Below are positions 56,560 to 64,000 of a stretch of DNA of 64,000 nt, in pieces (the first letter of the stretch is position 1; the number at the start of each line of letters is the position of its first letter). The notes beneath the pieces were generated by a model. It had not been told where the DNA came from. It saw nothing but the letters and a program-made list of their open reading frames with translations, and did no database searches. The translations under genes were made by a program, and so were the position numbers. This stretch comes from DATAOG01 sp963798075. Lineage in GTDB: Bacteria > Pseudomonadota > Alphaproteobacteria > Geminicoccales > Geminicoccaceae. The DNA is taken from the NCBI GenBank assembly GCA_963798075.1, contig CAWCRU010000037.1, positions 35,528-99,527 on the forward strand. The letters run 5' to 3'.

Positions 56560-57349
56560 ATGGATCTGGGGCTGAACGGCAAGGTGGCGCTCGTGACCGG
56601 CGGCAGCCGGGGCATCGGGCGCGCGTCGGCGACCCGGCTCGCCGAGGCCGGCAGCGAGTTGCTGCTGGTCGCTCGGACCGAGGGCGACCTCAGGCAGGCG
56701 CAGCAGGCGATCGCCGCGGCGACCGGCCGCCGGGTCGAGATCTGTGCGACCGATCTCCGCTCGCCCCAGGGCTGCGAGGCGGCGACGGGCGCGCTCGAGC
56801 ACGCCTTCGGCCGGCTCGACATCCTGATCAACAACGCGGGCGCCACCCAGAGCGGCGATTTCTTCCGGCTCGACGACGCCACCTGGGAAGACGGCTTTGC
56901 CCTCAAGTTCTATGCCTGCGTCCGCCTGTCGCGGGCGCTCTGGCCGCTGCTCAAGGAAAGCGGTGGGGCGGTCGTCAACATCATCGGCGCCGCCTGCCAA
57001 GACGCCGTCTCCCAACTTCATGATCGGCGGGGCCGTCAACGCCGCCATCACGAACTTCACCAAGGCGCTCTCCGGCCTGGGCCTTCGCGACGGGGTCCGG
57101 GTCAACGCCATCCACCCGGGCATGACGGTCACCGGCCGCCTCGATCAGCTGCTCGAACAGCGCGCCGCCGCCGAAGGCATCTCCCGGCCGGAGTACGAGA
57201 AAAAGGAGCTGGCGGCCGCCGGCCTGCGCCGCTACGGCGAGCCCGGAGACGTCGCCAACCTGGTCGCCTTCCTCGCCTCGCCGCTCGCGGCTCAGATCCA
57301 GGGCGCCGATCTCTTCATCGACGGCGGTGCCACCAAGACGATCCTTTGA
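56560..57349 (+). CDS. SDR-family oxidoreductase with altered active site (one frameshift)
   Basis: A short-chain dehydrogenase-like protein of about 262 residues. Cofactor site VTGGSRGIGRASATRLA and LINNAGAT are intact. After an extra base near 56998, the active-site region reads SPNFMIGGAVNAAITNFTKAL; the YxxxK motif is replaced (Met and Asn at those places), as seen in a known subgroup of SDRs. It ends with LFIDGGATKTIL. A GGGGGGAAAG run precedes the ATG at 56560. Likely last gene of the CoA-transferase operon. Confidence 0.75.
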
Positions 57350-57798
57350 CTTCAACGCCGGCGTCCTGATCGCCCCCCGGCGGGCATGAACGGCCTGCCG
57401 CCTGGCAGAGGCCGGACCCGCTGTTTCCACCCGTCGCAGCTTCTCATGCGGGCCGGGCGCTGCGCGGATCACCCTGCCGCAAGCCAATGCTTTGATCGGA
57501 GAGCTTTTCGCGGGTTCGTCTGGTTTCCGGGGCCGGCCGCGCTGTTGGCTCCGTCGGACAAAGCCGCGCCTTTGCGGCTGACGAGCACCCGGACGCTCTC
57601 TGTCCATGGTCATGACGCGGGTCCTGCTTCCGGTCGGGAGGCCAATGGTCACGCCTGCGACCGTAGCATGACATAGGAACATAAACAAGGACGGCAAATT
57701 CCGCGCCGCCATGTCGGTGCGTCAAGTTACTGTCGACGATCCATGCGGCCTTGGCTGCGCCGCGGGCTGGGAAAACTGCGGTTCGAACCGGATAATCC
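57350..57798. other. Intergenic stretch without a supported gene
   Basis: No ORF in either strand shows recognisable coding features. The plus ORF at 57386-57676 and the minus ORF through 57712 have shadow-like composition. An AT-richer patch (AGGAACATAAACAAGG near 57672) could be a promoter for the leftward remnants. Nothing else is seen. Confidence 0.4.
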
Positions 57799-58045
57799 CT
57801 ATTGGGAATCGGAATAAATTCCGGCAATTTCCCGCTTCGGCGAGAATGTCCGCGGCCGGTGGCCGCTGGCCACCTTGTCCTTGAGCGCCGCCCAGCGCCA
57901 CTCGGCCGGAATCCGGGCGACCTCGCCAGAAGGCTGCGGCGCTCTGATCCATCTTCAGGAGCAAGAGACGGGTGATCCGCTCGACGTAGTCGCCGTAGCT
58001 GGCGCCGTCGTCGCGCAGCAGGTGCGCGTAGTTCCGGACCGACGA
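57799..58045 (-). pseudogene. HsdM (type I restriction methyltransferase) N-terminal remnant
   Basis: The minus strand encodes NYAHLLRDDGASYGDYVERI and LLLLKMDQ, the conserved N-terminal helical domain of HsdM-type DNA methyltransferases, then in another frame IPAEWRWAALKDKVASGHRP, ending in a TAG at 57799-57801 after YSDSQ. The catalytic NPPF domain and any HsdS/HsdR genes are missing. It is a truncated, frameshifted remnant fused to the HicB remnant on its 5' side. Confidence 0.68.
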
Positions 58046-58295
58046 TCGTCGGCGGATGGCGCGGTCGGGACCCGAACCCCCGCGCGGGCCGAGGCCTCGG
58101 CGGCAGAGAGGACGCTCTCGGCCACCTTCTCGTCGACGTGCTCCTGGATTGCCGCGCGCGTGTTGCGTTTGGCCTCCTCGTCGTGCGGCCATTGCTGAAG
58201 CAGCCGGGCAGGCTCGGGCTGTGGGCGCTGCAGCCCTCGTCCTCTGCCTCCTTCTCGATCACGATCTCGAAGTCGTAGAACGCGCAGGTGCGCAC
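58046..58295 (-). pseudogene. HicB-family antitoxin remnant
   Basis: From a GTG at 58295 the minus strand encodes FYDFEIVIEKEAEDEG and SAHSPSLPGCFSNGRT, the HicB partial RNase-H-like fold, then in a second frame EEAKRNTRAAIQEHVDEKVAES. One base is missing near 58178. The protein then runs into sequence continuous with the HsdM remnant, and no HicA toxin was found beside it. It looks like a deletion junction between two defence-type genes. Confidence 0.62.
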
Positions 58296-58989
58296 TCCTG
58301 CTGACCGCGGTCACCCGATCACCCGGCGGCCGGCCGAGGCGATTGCATCCCCTCGTCGGTTGCCCCGGCAGCGCGGCCCACTGCGGCGAGCTGCGTACGA
58401 GGCCGGTGTTGGTTCCGGCGGGCGAGGGGATGTTAACCGGACAGTAAACCTTTGATGGTCAATGACATCTTAGGACGGTCCATGCGACCCTGGGAATCCG
58501 TGCCGGCGAAGCGCGGGGCACGAGGGGAGGTGGGCGGGGTGGGGGAAAAAGGCTGATCGAAGGGCGGCAAGGGGAGAGATCGGGACGGGGGCAAGAGAGG
58601 GCTGACAATCCCGGAGCCTGCATGGAAAATCCATGAATTTCCGACTGGCAGAGGAATTTCCGGGATTTTCCGGGCCGCCCGCGCGAATTTCCGATGCGCC
58701 ACGGATGCGTCACCATGCGTCACTTCTGCAGCATCATGCGACGGGTGTCCGGTGCGTGTAATCCTTTGTTGGGAAACGACTTTTCGGCGCCAGGGTCAAT
58801 TCAACCGCTGGATTCGGCCCCGAAACGGCGCGATTCGACCGCAAAAATGGCCGATTTCATGTGCAAACTGGGGCCCGGATGCGTCAGAAGTGACGCATCA
58901 ATGGATTTTAGTCAATCTCAACGGTTTCGGATTATCCTGCGAATTTCCGGGGAGCCGCTGAGCGTCTCATTTCGGGCGCAAAACCGTTA
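58296..58989. repeat. AT-richer, repeat-rich spacer beside the IS
   Basis: No convincing gene. Four copies of AATTTCCG occur (58636-58643, 58655-58662, 58686-58693, 58942-58949), plus four ATGCGTCA/TGACGCAT copies (near 58705, 58715, 58879, 58891). The last two form a perfect palindrome (GATGCGTCA-GAAG-TGACGCATC, 58878-58899). ATGCGTCACTTCTG at 58715-58728 recurs inverted at 58885-58898. GC content is clearly lower than elsewhere. Confidence 0.6.
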
Positions 58990-60459
58990 GCGTCCACGGA
59001 AGTGGTGGAAATTCGCTGAGCGAGGCGGCGCGCCGGAGCGACCGCCACGAGTCTGGCGCAGGTGCGCCGCCGGGTGGCCGGGCGAGGTGGTCATCGGTGC
59101 CATCGGCTAGGGTGGAGTTGGAGAGCTTCACCTCAGACCGACGGAGGATCCGATGACCGAGGAGAGGATGGCACTGGTCGACCTGCTGGAGAAGGCCGAC
59201 GATGGCGACTTCCTGCGGGCGGTGGCCGAAGCGGTGCTGCAGCTGCTGATGGAGGCCGACGTGGAGAGCGTGATCGGCGCCGGCCGACACGAACGGTCAC
59301 CCGAGCGGCTCAACTACCGCAACGGCCATCGCGCCCGCACGCTGGACACGCGGCTCGGCTCGCTCCAGCTGCGGATTCCGAAGCTGCGCCAGGGCTCGTA
59401 CTTCCCGCCCTTCCTGGAGCCGCGCAAGACCAGCGAGAAGGCGCTGGTCGCGGTCATCCAGGAAGCTTGGATCGGCGGTGTCTCGACCCGCCGTGTCGAC
59501 GCGCGGCTGGCTCCCAGCACCGACCTCGGTGGTCGGTGCGGAGCGCCGCGGGTCCAGGCGATGGGCCTCACAGGCATCTCCAAGTCCCAGGTCTCGAAGC
59601 TGTGCAAGGACATCGACGAGCGGGTCGGCGCCTTCCTCGACCGTCCGTTGGAGGGCGAGTGGCCCTATCTGTGGCTCGATGCGACTTATCTCCGACAGCG
59701 CGAAGGCGGTCGGATCGTGACCGTCGCGGTGATAGTCGCTGTGGCGGTCGACGCCGACGGGCGGCGCGAGATCGTCGGCCTGCACGTCGGCCCGTCGGAG
59801 GCCGAGACCTTCTGGTCGACCTTCCTCAAACGGCTCGTCAAGCGGGGCCTGACAGGCGTCAAGCTGGTGGTCTCGGATGCTCACGAGGGTCTGAAGCACG
59901 CGATCGGTCGGGTTCTCGGCAGCACCTGGCAGAGATGCCGCGTCCACTGGATGCGCAACGCGCTCGCCCACGTACCCAAGGGCCAGCACACCGTGGTCGC
60001 GGCCGCCCTACGCCAAGCGTTCCTGCAACCCGATGCCGAGGCCGCCCGCCAGACCTGGCGCCAGGTCGCCGATCAGCTGCGCGTCCGCTGGCCCAAGCTC
60101 GCGGCGCTGATGGACGACAGCGAGCATGACGTGCTCGCCTACCTGACCTTCCCGGCCCAGCACCGCACCAAGCTGCACAGCACCAATCCGCTCGAGCGCC
60201 TCAACAAGGAGGTCAAACGCCGGGCCGACGTGGTCGGCATCTTCCCGAACGAAGCCTCGATCGTCCGCCTGATCGGTGCCGTGCTGCTGGAGCAGAACGA
60301 CGAGTGGCAGCTGATGCACCGCTACATGCAGGTCGAGGCCATGGCCGAGCTCCTCATGCCGGTCGCGGAGCCCGACCCCAGACGACAACTTCCACCCAAG
60401 GCCGCATGACCGATGGCCACCTCAAACCCCATTCGAATTTCCACCATCTTGACGGACGT
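58990..60459 (+). mobile_element. IS256-family insertion sequence
   Basis: About 1.47 kb bounded by imperfect 26-bp terminal inverted repeats: 58990-59015 and 60434-60459 (complement). They match at 19 of 26 positions and share the 13-base core TGGTGGAAATTCG. A second, internal inverted pair (GAGGTGG-CATCGGT-like) lies at about 59085 and 60410. It encodes one transposase. No clear target duplication was seen. It truncates the leftward phosphoribosyltransferase-like gene at its right edge. Confidence 0.8.
59153..60409 (+). CDS. IS256-family transposase
   Basis: A 418-residue mutator-type transposase. The DDE residues are in LWLDATYLR, VVSDAHEGL and STNPLERLNKEVKRR. ERLNYRNGHRARTLDTRLG and ISKSQVSKLCKDID are family motifs. 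Compared with the usual TRRVD-LVQAMGLTGIS, about 16 extra residues (starting LAPSTDLGG) are inserted before VQAMG, encoded by DNA containing a perfect palindrome. GGAGGAT precedes the ATG. Frame otherwise intact. Confidence 0.9.
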   Translation: MTEERMALVDLLEKADDGDFLRAVAEAVLQLLMEADVESVIGAGRHERSPERLNYRNGHRARTLDTRLGSLQLRIPKLRQGSYFPPFLEPRKTSEKALVAVIQEAWIGGVSTRRVDARLAPSTDLGGRCGAPRVQAMGLTGISKSQVSKLCKDIDERVGAFLDRPLEGEWPYLWLDATYLRQREGGRIVTVAVIVAVAVDADGRREIVGLHVGPSEAETFWSTFLKRLVKRGLTGVKLVVSDAHEGLKHAIGRVLGSTWQRCRVHWMRNALAHVPKGQHTVVAAALRQAFLQPDAEAARQTWRQVADQLRVRWPKLAALMDDSEHDVLAYLTFPAQHRTKLHSTNPLERLNKEVKRRADVVGIFPNEASIVRLIGAVLLEQNDEWQLMHRYMQVEAMAELLMPVAEPDPRRQLPPKAA

Positions 60460-61077
60460 GACCCTTCAGCCGGTGCGCCCGCACGTGATCTATTCCCTTG
60501 GAGGTGCTCGCAGCCGCTACGACCATGAACTCAACCCGTCCACGAGATACCCAGGCACGCACGCTGGGTACGTTCCAAAACTTATCCAACATTGTGCGGA
60601 TTCGCGCACCGGAGCCGATAAAATCGGTAACTATGGCAAGGGTGCTGATCGGTGATCGGACACTTCGAATGCGGTCGGGGCCGGGCTGGTTCACATAGAC
60701 ACGCGGCCAGACCTCCACGGCTTGTGAAATTATGAAGGCGATCAACCCCTCGCTGCCGACACGGGTCGATCCGCGCACCGGCTTTACCGCCGCCGGTCCC
60801 GACCGACCGACAGCACGACGTCGGACCACTCCGGCCGCGTCAGGCACGTGCCGAACTTCAAAAACGCATCGCTCTGGGAATTCCCGTTCCGCGTAGAGCG
60901 CGACGCATCTCCGGCGGCCTTTCCGTTCGGCAGCGAGACCGTGGAGCAGGCCGCGAATGGCGACGCTGACCTGCTCTTCGTTCAACAAAACCAATGTGTC
61001 GAGCATCGCAGCCGCGGTGGGGCGATCCTCTTCCGAGAACTGCGTGAGCCATCTTTGGCCCGTTGTGCTGCTAGACC
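60460..61077 (-). pseudogene. Phosphoribosyltransferase-like defence gene (PRTase-CE type), cut at both ends
   Basis: An uninterrupted minus-strand frame of about 205 codons between the two ISs. It begins RWLTQFSEEDRPTAAAML, has a VGSEGLIAFIISQAVE segment and the PRPP-loop-like IVTDFIGSGARI, then VRAWVSRGRVEFMVVAA. The pattern fits the phosphoribosyltransferase-like proteins reported in bacterial conflict systems. The C-terminal end runs into the IS256 repeat and the start into the IS5-like element, so it cannot be functional as it stands. Confidence 0.65.
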
Positions 61078-62357
61078 GCTGGACACCCCCAAAAACCTGG
61101 GCGAGAGGGGCGTGATGTGATCTACTGCGGCGTGGGTCGCAGGGAGGATCGGATGGCGCCGCAGGTTGGGATGTTCGACGTGGAGGACCGGCTGGCGGGT
61201 CTGTCAAAGAAGGGTGACGATCTCGAACGGCTAGCGGCGGTGATCGACTTCGAGCTGTTCCGGCCCGAGCTCGAGCGCGCCGTGCCCCGCGCCGACCGGT
61301 CGAAGGGCGGGCGGCCGCCGTTCGACCACGTCCTGATGTTCAAGGTCCTGATCCTGCAGACCCAGAACAACCTGTCCGACGAGCGCACCGAGTTCTACTT
61401 GCGCGACCGGCTGACCTGGATGCGCTTCCTCGGCCTCGGGCTCAGCGATCCGGTGCCGGATGCGAACACCATCTGGACCTTCCGTGAGGCGCTGACCAAG
61501 GCTGGCGCGATCGAAGCCCTGTTCACCCGGTTCGACCAGCAGCTCCGCGCCCAAGGCTACCTCGCGATGTCCGGGCAACTGGTCGACGCGAGCATCGTCG
61601 CCGCGCCCAGGCAGCGCAACACCAGGGCCGAGAAGCAGGCGCTCAAGGAAGGCCGCGTGCCAGAGGCTTGGCAGGCCAAGCCGGCCAAGCTCAGCCAGAA
61701 GGATCGCGATGCGCGCTGGACCGTCAAGACGACCAAGGCGAAGCCCCGCGCCGGCGAAACACCGCTGGTTGATCTCGCGATTCCCGAGTTCGGCTACCAG
61801 AACCACATCAGCGCCGATCGCCGCCACCGGCTGATCCGCCGCTGGCTGGTCACCGACGCCGCCGCCCATGCCGGAGCCCGGCTGGCCGATCTGCTCGATC
61901 CCGGCAACACCGCGAGCGCGGTCTGGGCCGACACCGGCTACCGTTCGAAGAAGAACGAGGAGCTCCTGCGCCAGCGGATGCTGAAAAGCCACATCCACCG
62001 CAAGAAGCCGGCGGGCCGGCCGATGGCGGCGGCACCGCCCGGGCCAATGCGAAGAAGTCGGCGGTCCGCGCCCCGATCGAGCACGTCTTCGCCGAGCAGA
62101 AGGCCAGGATGGGCCTCTTCGTCCGGACCATTGGCCTCGCCCGGGCCACGACCAAGATCGGCCTCGCCAACCTGGTCCACAACATGCGCCGCCTGCTCTG
62201 GCTGGAACGCCAGCCAGCCCTCGCCTGACGATCCAGCGGCCCACCCCAAGCGCCGGCCACCGCCCATCAAGCCAAGCGCAATCGACGACCTCCTCGCGCG
62301 CGCACCACCCTGCGACCCCGTCCTCGCCAAAAAATTCGGTAGATGGAGGTGTCCAGC
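61078..62357 (+). mobile_element. IS5-like insertion sequence
   Basis: About 1.28 kb with 14-bp terminal inverted repeats GCTGGACACCCCCA (61078-61091) and its complement with one mismatch (62344-62357). Internal end similarity (TGGCGAG, GGGG) extends further. It encodes one DDE transposase. Target duplication not identified. It has separated the 5' end of the leftward PRTase-like gene from its body. Confidence 0.75.
61153..62228 (+). CDS. IS5-family DDE transposase (frameshifted)
   Basis: A transposase of about 358 residues. The N-terminal domain (GGRPPFDHVLMFKVLILQ) and DDE residues are visible: LVDASIVAAP, VWADTGYRS, and, after a frame change near 62025, IEHVFAEQKARMGLF with the Glu; it ends LWLERQPALA. 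A single-base change explains the shift, but a programmed frameshift, known in some IS5 relatives, cannot be excluded. GGGAGG precedes the ATG at 61153. Confidence 0.78.
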
Positions 62358-62684
62358 TTCGGTCGACGCATCAAACAATGGCTCCAACCAGCTAGGACCC
62401 CCGGTCCCGATGGAACGAACAATATGCGTTTCGCAACGGTAGCGGTCAAAAGTAGCTGAACTGCTCCGCCGGTCGACCTTGGTCTTCAAGCGAACGCCCG
62501 CCTGCTCGCGATGAAGCCAATGCCGGTCAGTTATCGACAATGGCAGAGATGGCCTGGCTTTTGCCAGCAGGACCTAGCCACCTACGGGTCCGCCACGAGC
62601 CTAAGACCGGTTGTCGCAGGCTGAGTTTGAGGTCGTCCCTACCAGCTGGCTTTCGCGTCTGATCGCACGGGTGGACTGAAGAAA
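62358..62684. other. Junction between IS and phage remnant
   Basis: About 330 bp with no gene I can support. Two minus-strand frames (one containing KRILFVPSGPG) could be degraded ends of another gene or the missing 5' part of the PRTase-like gene, but neither matches a family clearly. Confidence 0.35.
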
Positions 62685-63790
62685 ATGGCCCGACGCACCA
62701 ACACCTACGCCATCCGCCTGGCGGTCGAGGGCGGTGGTCAGGTCAAGGCCGAGCTGGTCTCGGTCGGCCAGAGCGGCGAGCAGAGCCTTAAGCGCAGCGA
62801 GAGCGCGGGCGAGCGCGCCTCCGGCGGGCTCAAGGACCTGGGCCGCCAGGCGGAGCTGCTGCGCACCGGAATCCGCACCCTCGGTGGCGCGCTCGCCGGC
62901 GTGGCGACTGTCGGTGGACTTGCTGCGCTGGTGAACCGCTCGATCTCGGCGGCCGACGCGATCGGCAAGACCGCTGACAAGATCGGGGTCGGAGTCGAGG
63001 CGCTGCAGGAGCTGCGCTTCGCTGCCAAGGCCTCCGGCGTCGAGCAGCAGACTCTCGACATGGCACTGCAGCGCTTCGTCCGTCGTACTGCCGAGGCTGC
63101 CCAGGGGACAGGCGAGGCCAAGGATGCCCTGGCTCAGCTGGGCATCACGCTCCGTGACCAGGATGGCCACCTGCGTCGCAGCGAGGACATGCTCGCGGAC
63201 GTCGCCGACGCCTTCGCCCGGATCGAAGACCCGGCGGAGCGGGTGCGGCTCGCCTTCAAGCTGTTCAATTCCGAGGGCGTGGCGCTCGTCAATCTGCTGA
63301 GCGATGGTAGCGGTGCCCTGGACCAGATGCGCGAGCGCGCCCGCGACCTTGGGATCGTGCTGGACGAGCACCTGGTGCGGGATGCCGAGCGAGCCCGGAC
63401 CGAGCTCGACACCCTTGCCCAGGTGGTCTCCGCCAACCTGACCCGGGCGGCGCTCGAGGCGGCGCCGGTCCTCGCCGACCTCTCGAGCTGGCTCGCCGAT
63501 GTCGCCGGAAACGCCGGCATCGCCTGGGAGCGGCTGTTCGATGCCCCAGAGGACGAGGACCTGCGGACGCTGCGCTACGAGCTGGACCTGACCGAGAGCA
63601 CCGATCGCGAAGCTCCAGGGGCGGATCGACGAGCTTCGTAAGTCGCCAACACTCGGTTTCACGACCTTCATCGACACCGCCCAGATCAATGCGCTGCAGA
63701 GCAAGATCGACGAGCTGTCGCGCGTGCGCGGTCAGACCCGGGCCCGGATCGCCTTCCTCGAGGGGCCGCCGGAGCAGCCAGGCTCGCACC
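62685..63790 (+). pseudogene. Phage tail tape-measure protein, N-terminal remnant
   Basis: Reads TNTYAIRLAVEGGGQVKAEL, then a glycine/alanine membrane-like segment (TLGGALAGVATVGGLAALV) and SRSISAADAIGKTADKIGVG-like sequence typical of tail tape-measure proteins (ISAADAIGKTADKIGVGVEA). The frame ends at 63641, but IAKLQGRIDELRKSPTLGF continues in the next frame to about 63780. No other phage genes are present, so this is a fragment of a lost prophage. Confidence 0.72.
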
Positions 63791-63934
63791 CCACTCTCCC
63801 TCCTGCGCCCGATGACATCCGCTGCTGGTCAGGGGCGGGGGTGCGGGAGCCGAACGGCCGCTCGGCCGGCGGCGATCCGGGAGCGGGCGAGGGGTTCGAT
63901 AGCCGATCGATGGCGACGGCTGGCCGGGCCGGCG

Positions 63935-64000
63935 TCACTCCATGGAGCGGACGATTTCCTCGGTCATTTTCTTGGCGTCGCCGAACAACATCATGGTGTT
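63935..64000 (-). CDS. pntB: NAD(P) transhydrogenase beta subunit, 3' end
   Basis: The last 21 codons of a leftward gene that enters from beyond the right edge: NTMMLFGDAKKMTEEIV then RSME and TGA (63937-63935). This matches the conserved C-terminus of PntB (NT-MLFGDAK), the NADP-binding, membrane subunit of the proton-pumping transhydrogenase. It marks the return to core chromosome after the mobile zone. Confidence 0.8.
   Translation of the reverse strand, partial: NTMMLFGDAKKMTEEIVRSME

Noticed and set aside
57386..57676. Plus ORF of 96 codons after the SDR gene
   Set aside because: No ribosome site, no recognisable motif and composition like neighbouring shadows.
58878..58899. CRISPR-like repeat pattern
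   Set aside because: The repeats are short, irregularly spaced and partly inverted; no spacer structure or cas genes.
58694..58990. ORF of 98 codons in the repeat-rich spacer
   Set aside because: It is built from the ATGCGTCA and AATTTCCG repeats, and has no family match or ribosome site.
62267..62540. Minus frames containing KRILFVPSGPG as a possible glycosyltransferase or PRTase N-terminus
   Set aside because: Too short and ambiguous; no continuous domain, so no product was assigned.

Overview
This is high-GC DNA (about 70% by eye) from an alphaproteobacterium, probably a soil- or plant-associated Rhodospirillales/Hyphomicrobiales relative. The pointers are GGAAC-N16/17-CGTT promoters of the EcfG general stress type, DUF1127, DUF1192, DUF3095 and DUF3500 genes, TctABC-type and polyol/spermidine-type importers, and a rhizobial-style PhaR-like box. 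No rRNA, tRNA or CRISPR array was seen.

Layout. 0-11.9 kb: nicotinamidase (5' end outside the window), iron permease-like protein, YcaD-like MFS carrier, NDUFAF5-like methyltransferase, DUF3445 protein, NUDIX hydrolase, DUF1192 protein, SmtB-like zinc sensor, subtilisin-like protease with P-domain, and a convergent response regulator/hybrid kinase pair. 12.0-19.2 kb: an HlyD remnant, then a stress island holding a PRC-barrel protein, an ECF sigma factor with a shortened anti-sigma, and many small membrane or surface proteins (DUF1328, a 24-residue peptide, phage-holin-like, DUF3618, YihY/BrkB, CsbD, DUF3309). At least four EcfG-type promoters drive it. 19.2-28.8 kb: DUF3095, a DapA-TctB-TctA-sugar isomerase operon, tandem DUF1127, GNAT, NAD-epimerase and amidase. 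29-36.9 kb: lipoprotein hydrolase, TctC, Gfo/Idh oxidoreductase and a PotDBC importer whose ATPase lies on the other strand, then pyroglutamyl peptidase. 37-45.4 kb: a carbohydrate ABC importer with an adenylate cyclase and a Gfo/Idh oxidoreductase; a RelE/HigB-XRE toxin-antitoxin pair sits between its binding protein and permeases. 45.4-57.3 kb: phosphoribosyltransferase, MFS pump, catalytically dead HtrA-like protein, DUF3500, haloperoxidase-like hydrolase, and an acyl-CoA/C5-dicarboxylate catabolic cluster (ACAD, MaoC, CitE-like lyase, two CaiB CoA-transferases, SDR).

57.8-63.8 kb is a decayed defence/mobile zone: HsdM and HicB remnants, a repeat-rich spacer, an IS256-family element, a phosphoribosyltransferase-like (PRTase-CE type) defence gene cut on both sides, an IS5-like element and a phage tape-measure remnant. 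The window ends in the 3' end of pntB on the minus strand.

Quality note. The first 29 kb has almost no broken genes, but from about 29 kb on at least 15 genes carry single-base frameshifts, mostly one extra base, and one carries an in-frame TAG. The broken genes are otherwise intact and operon overlaps are preserved. This looks like residual sequencing error in the right half rather than mass gene decay. These genes are listed as one CDS spanning the shift; only genuinely truncated remnants are called pseudogenes.
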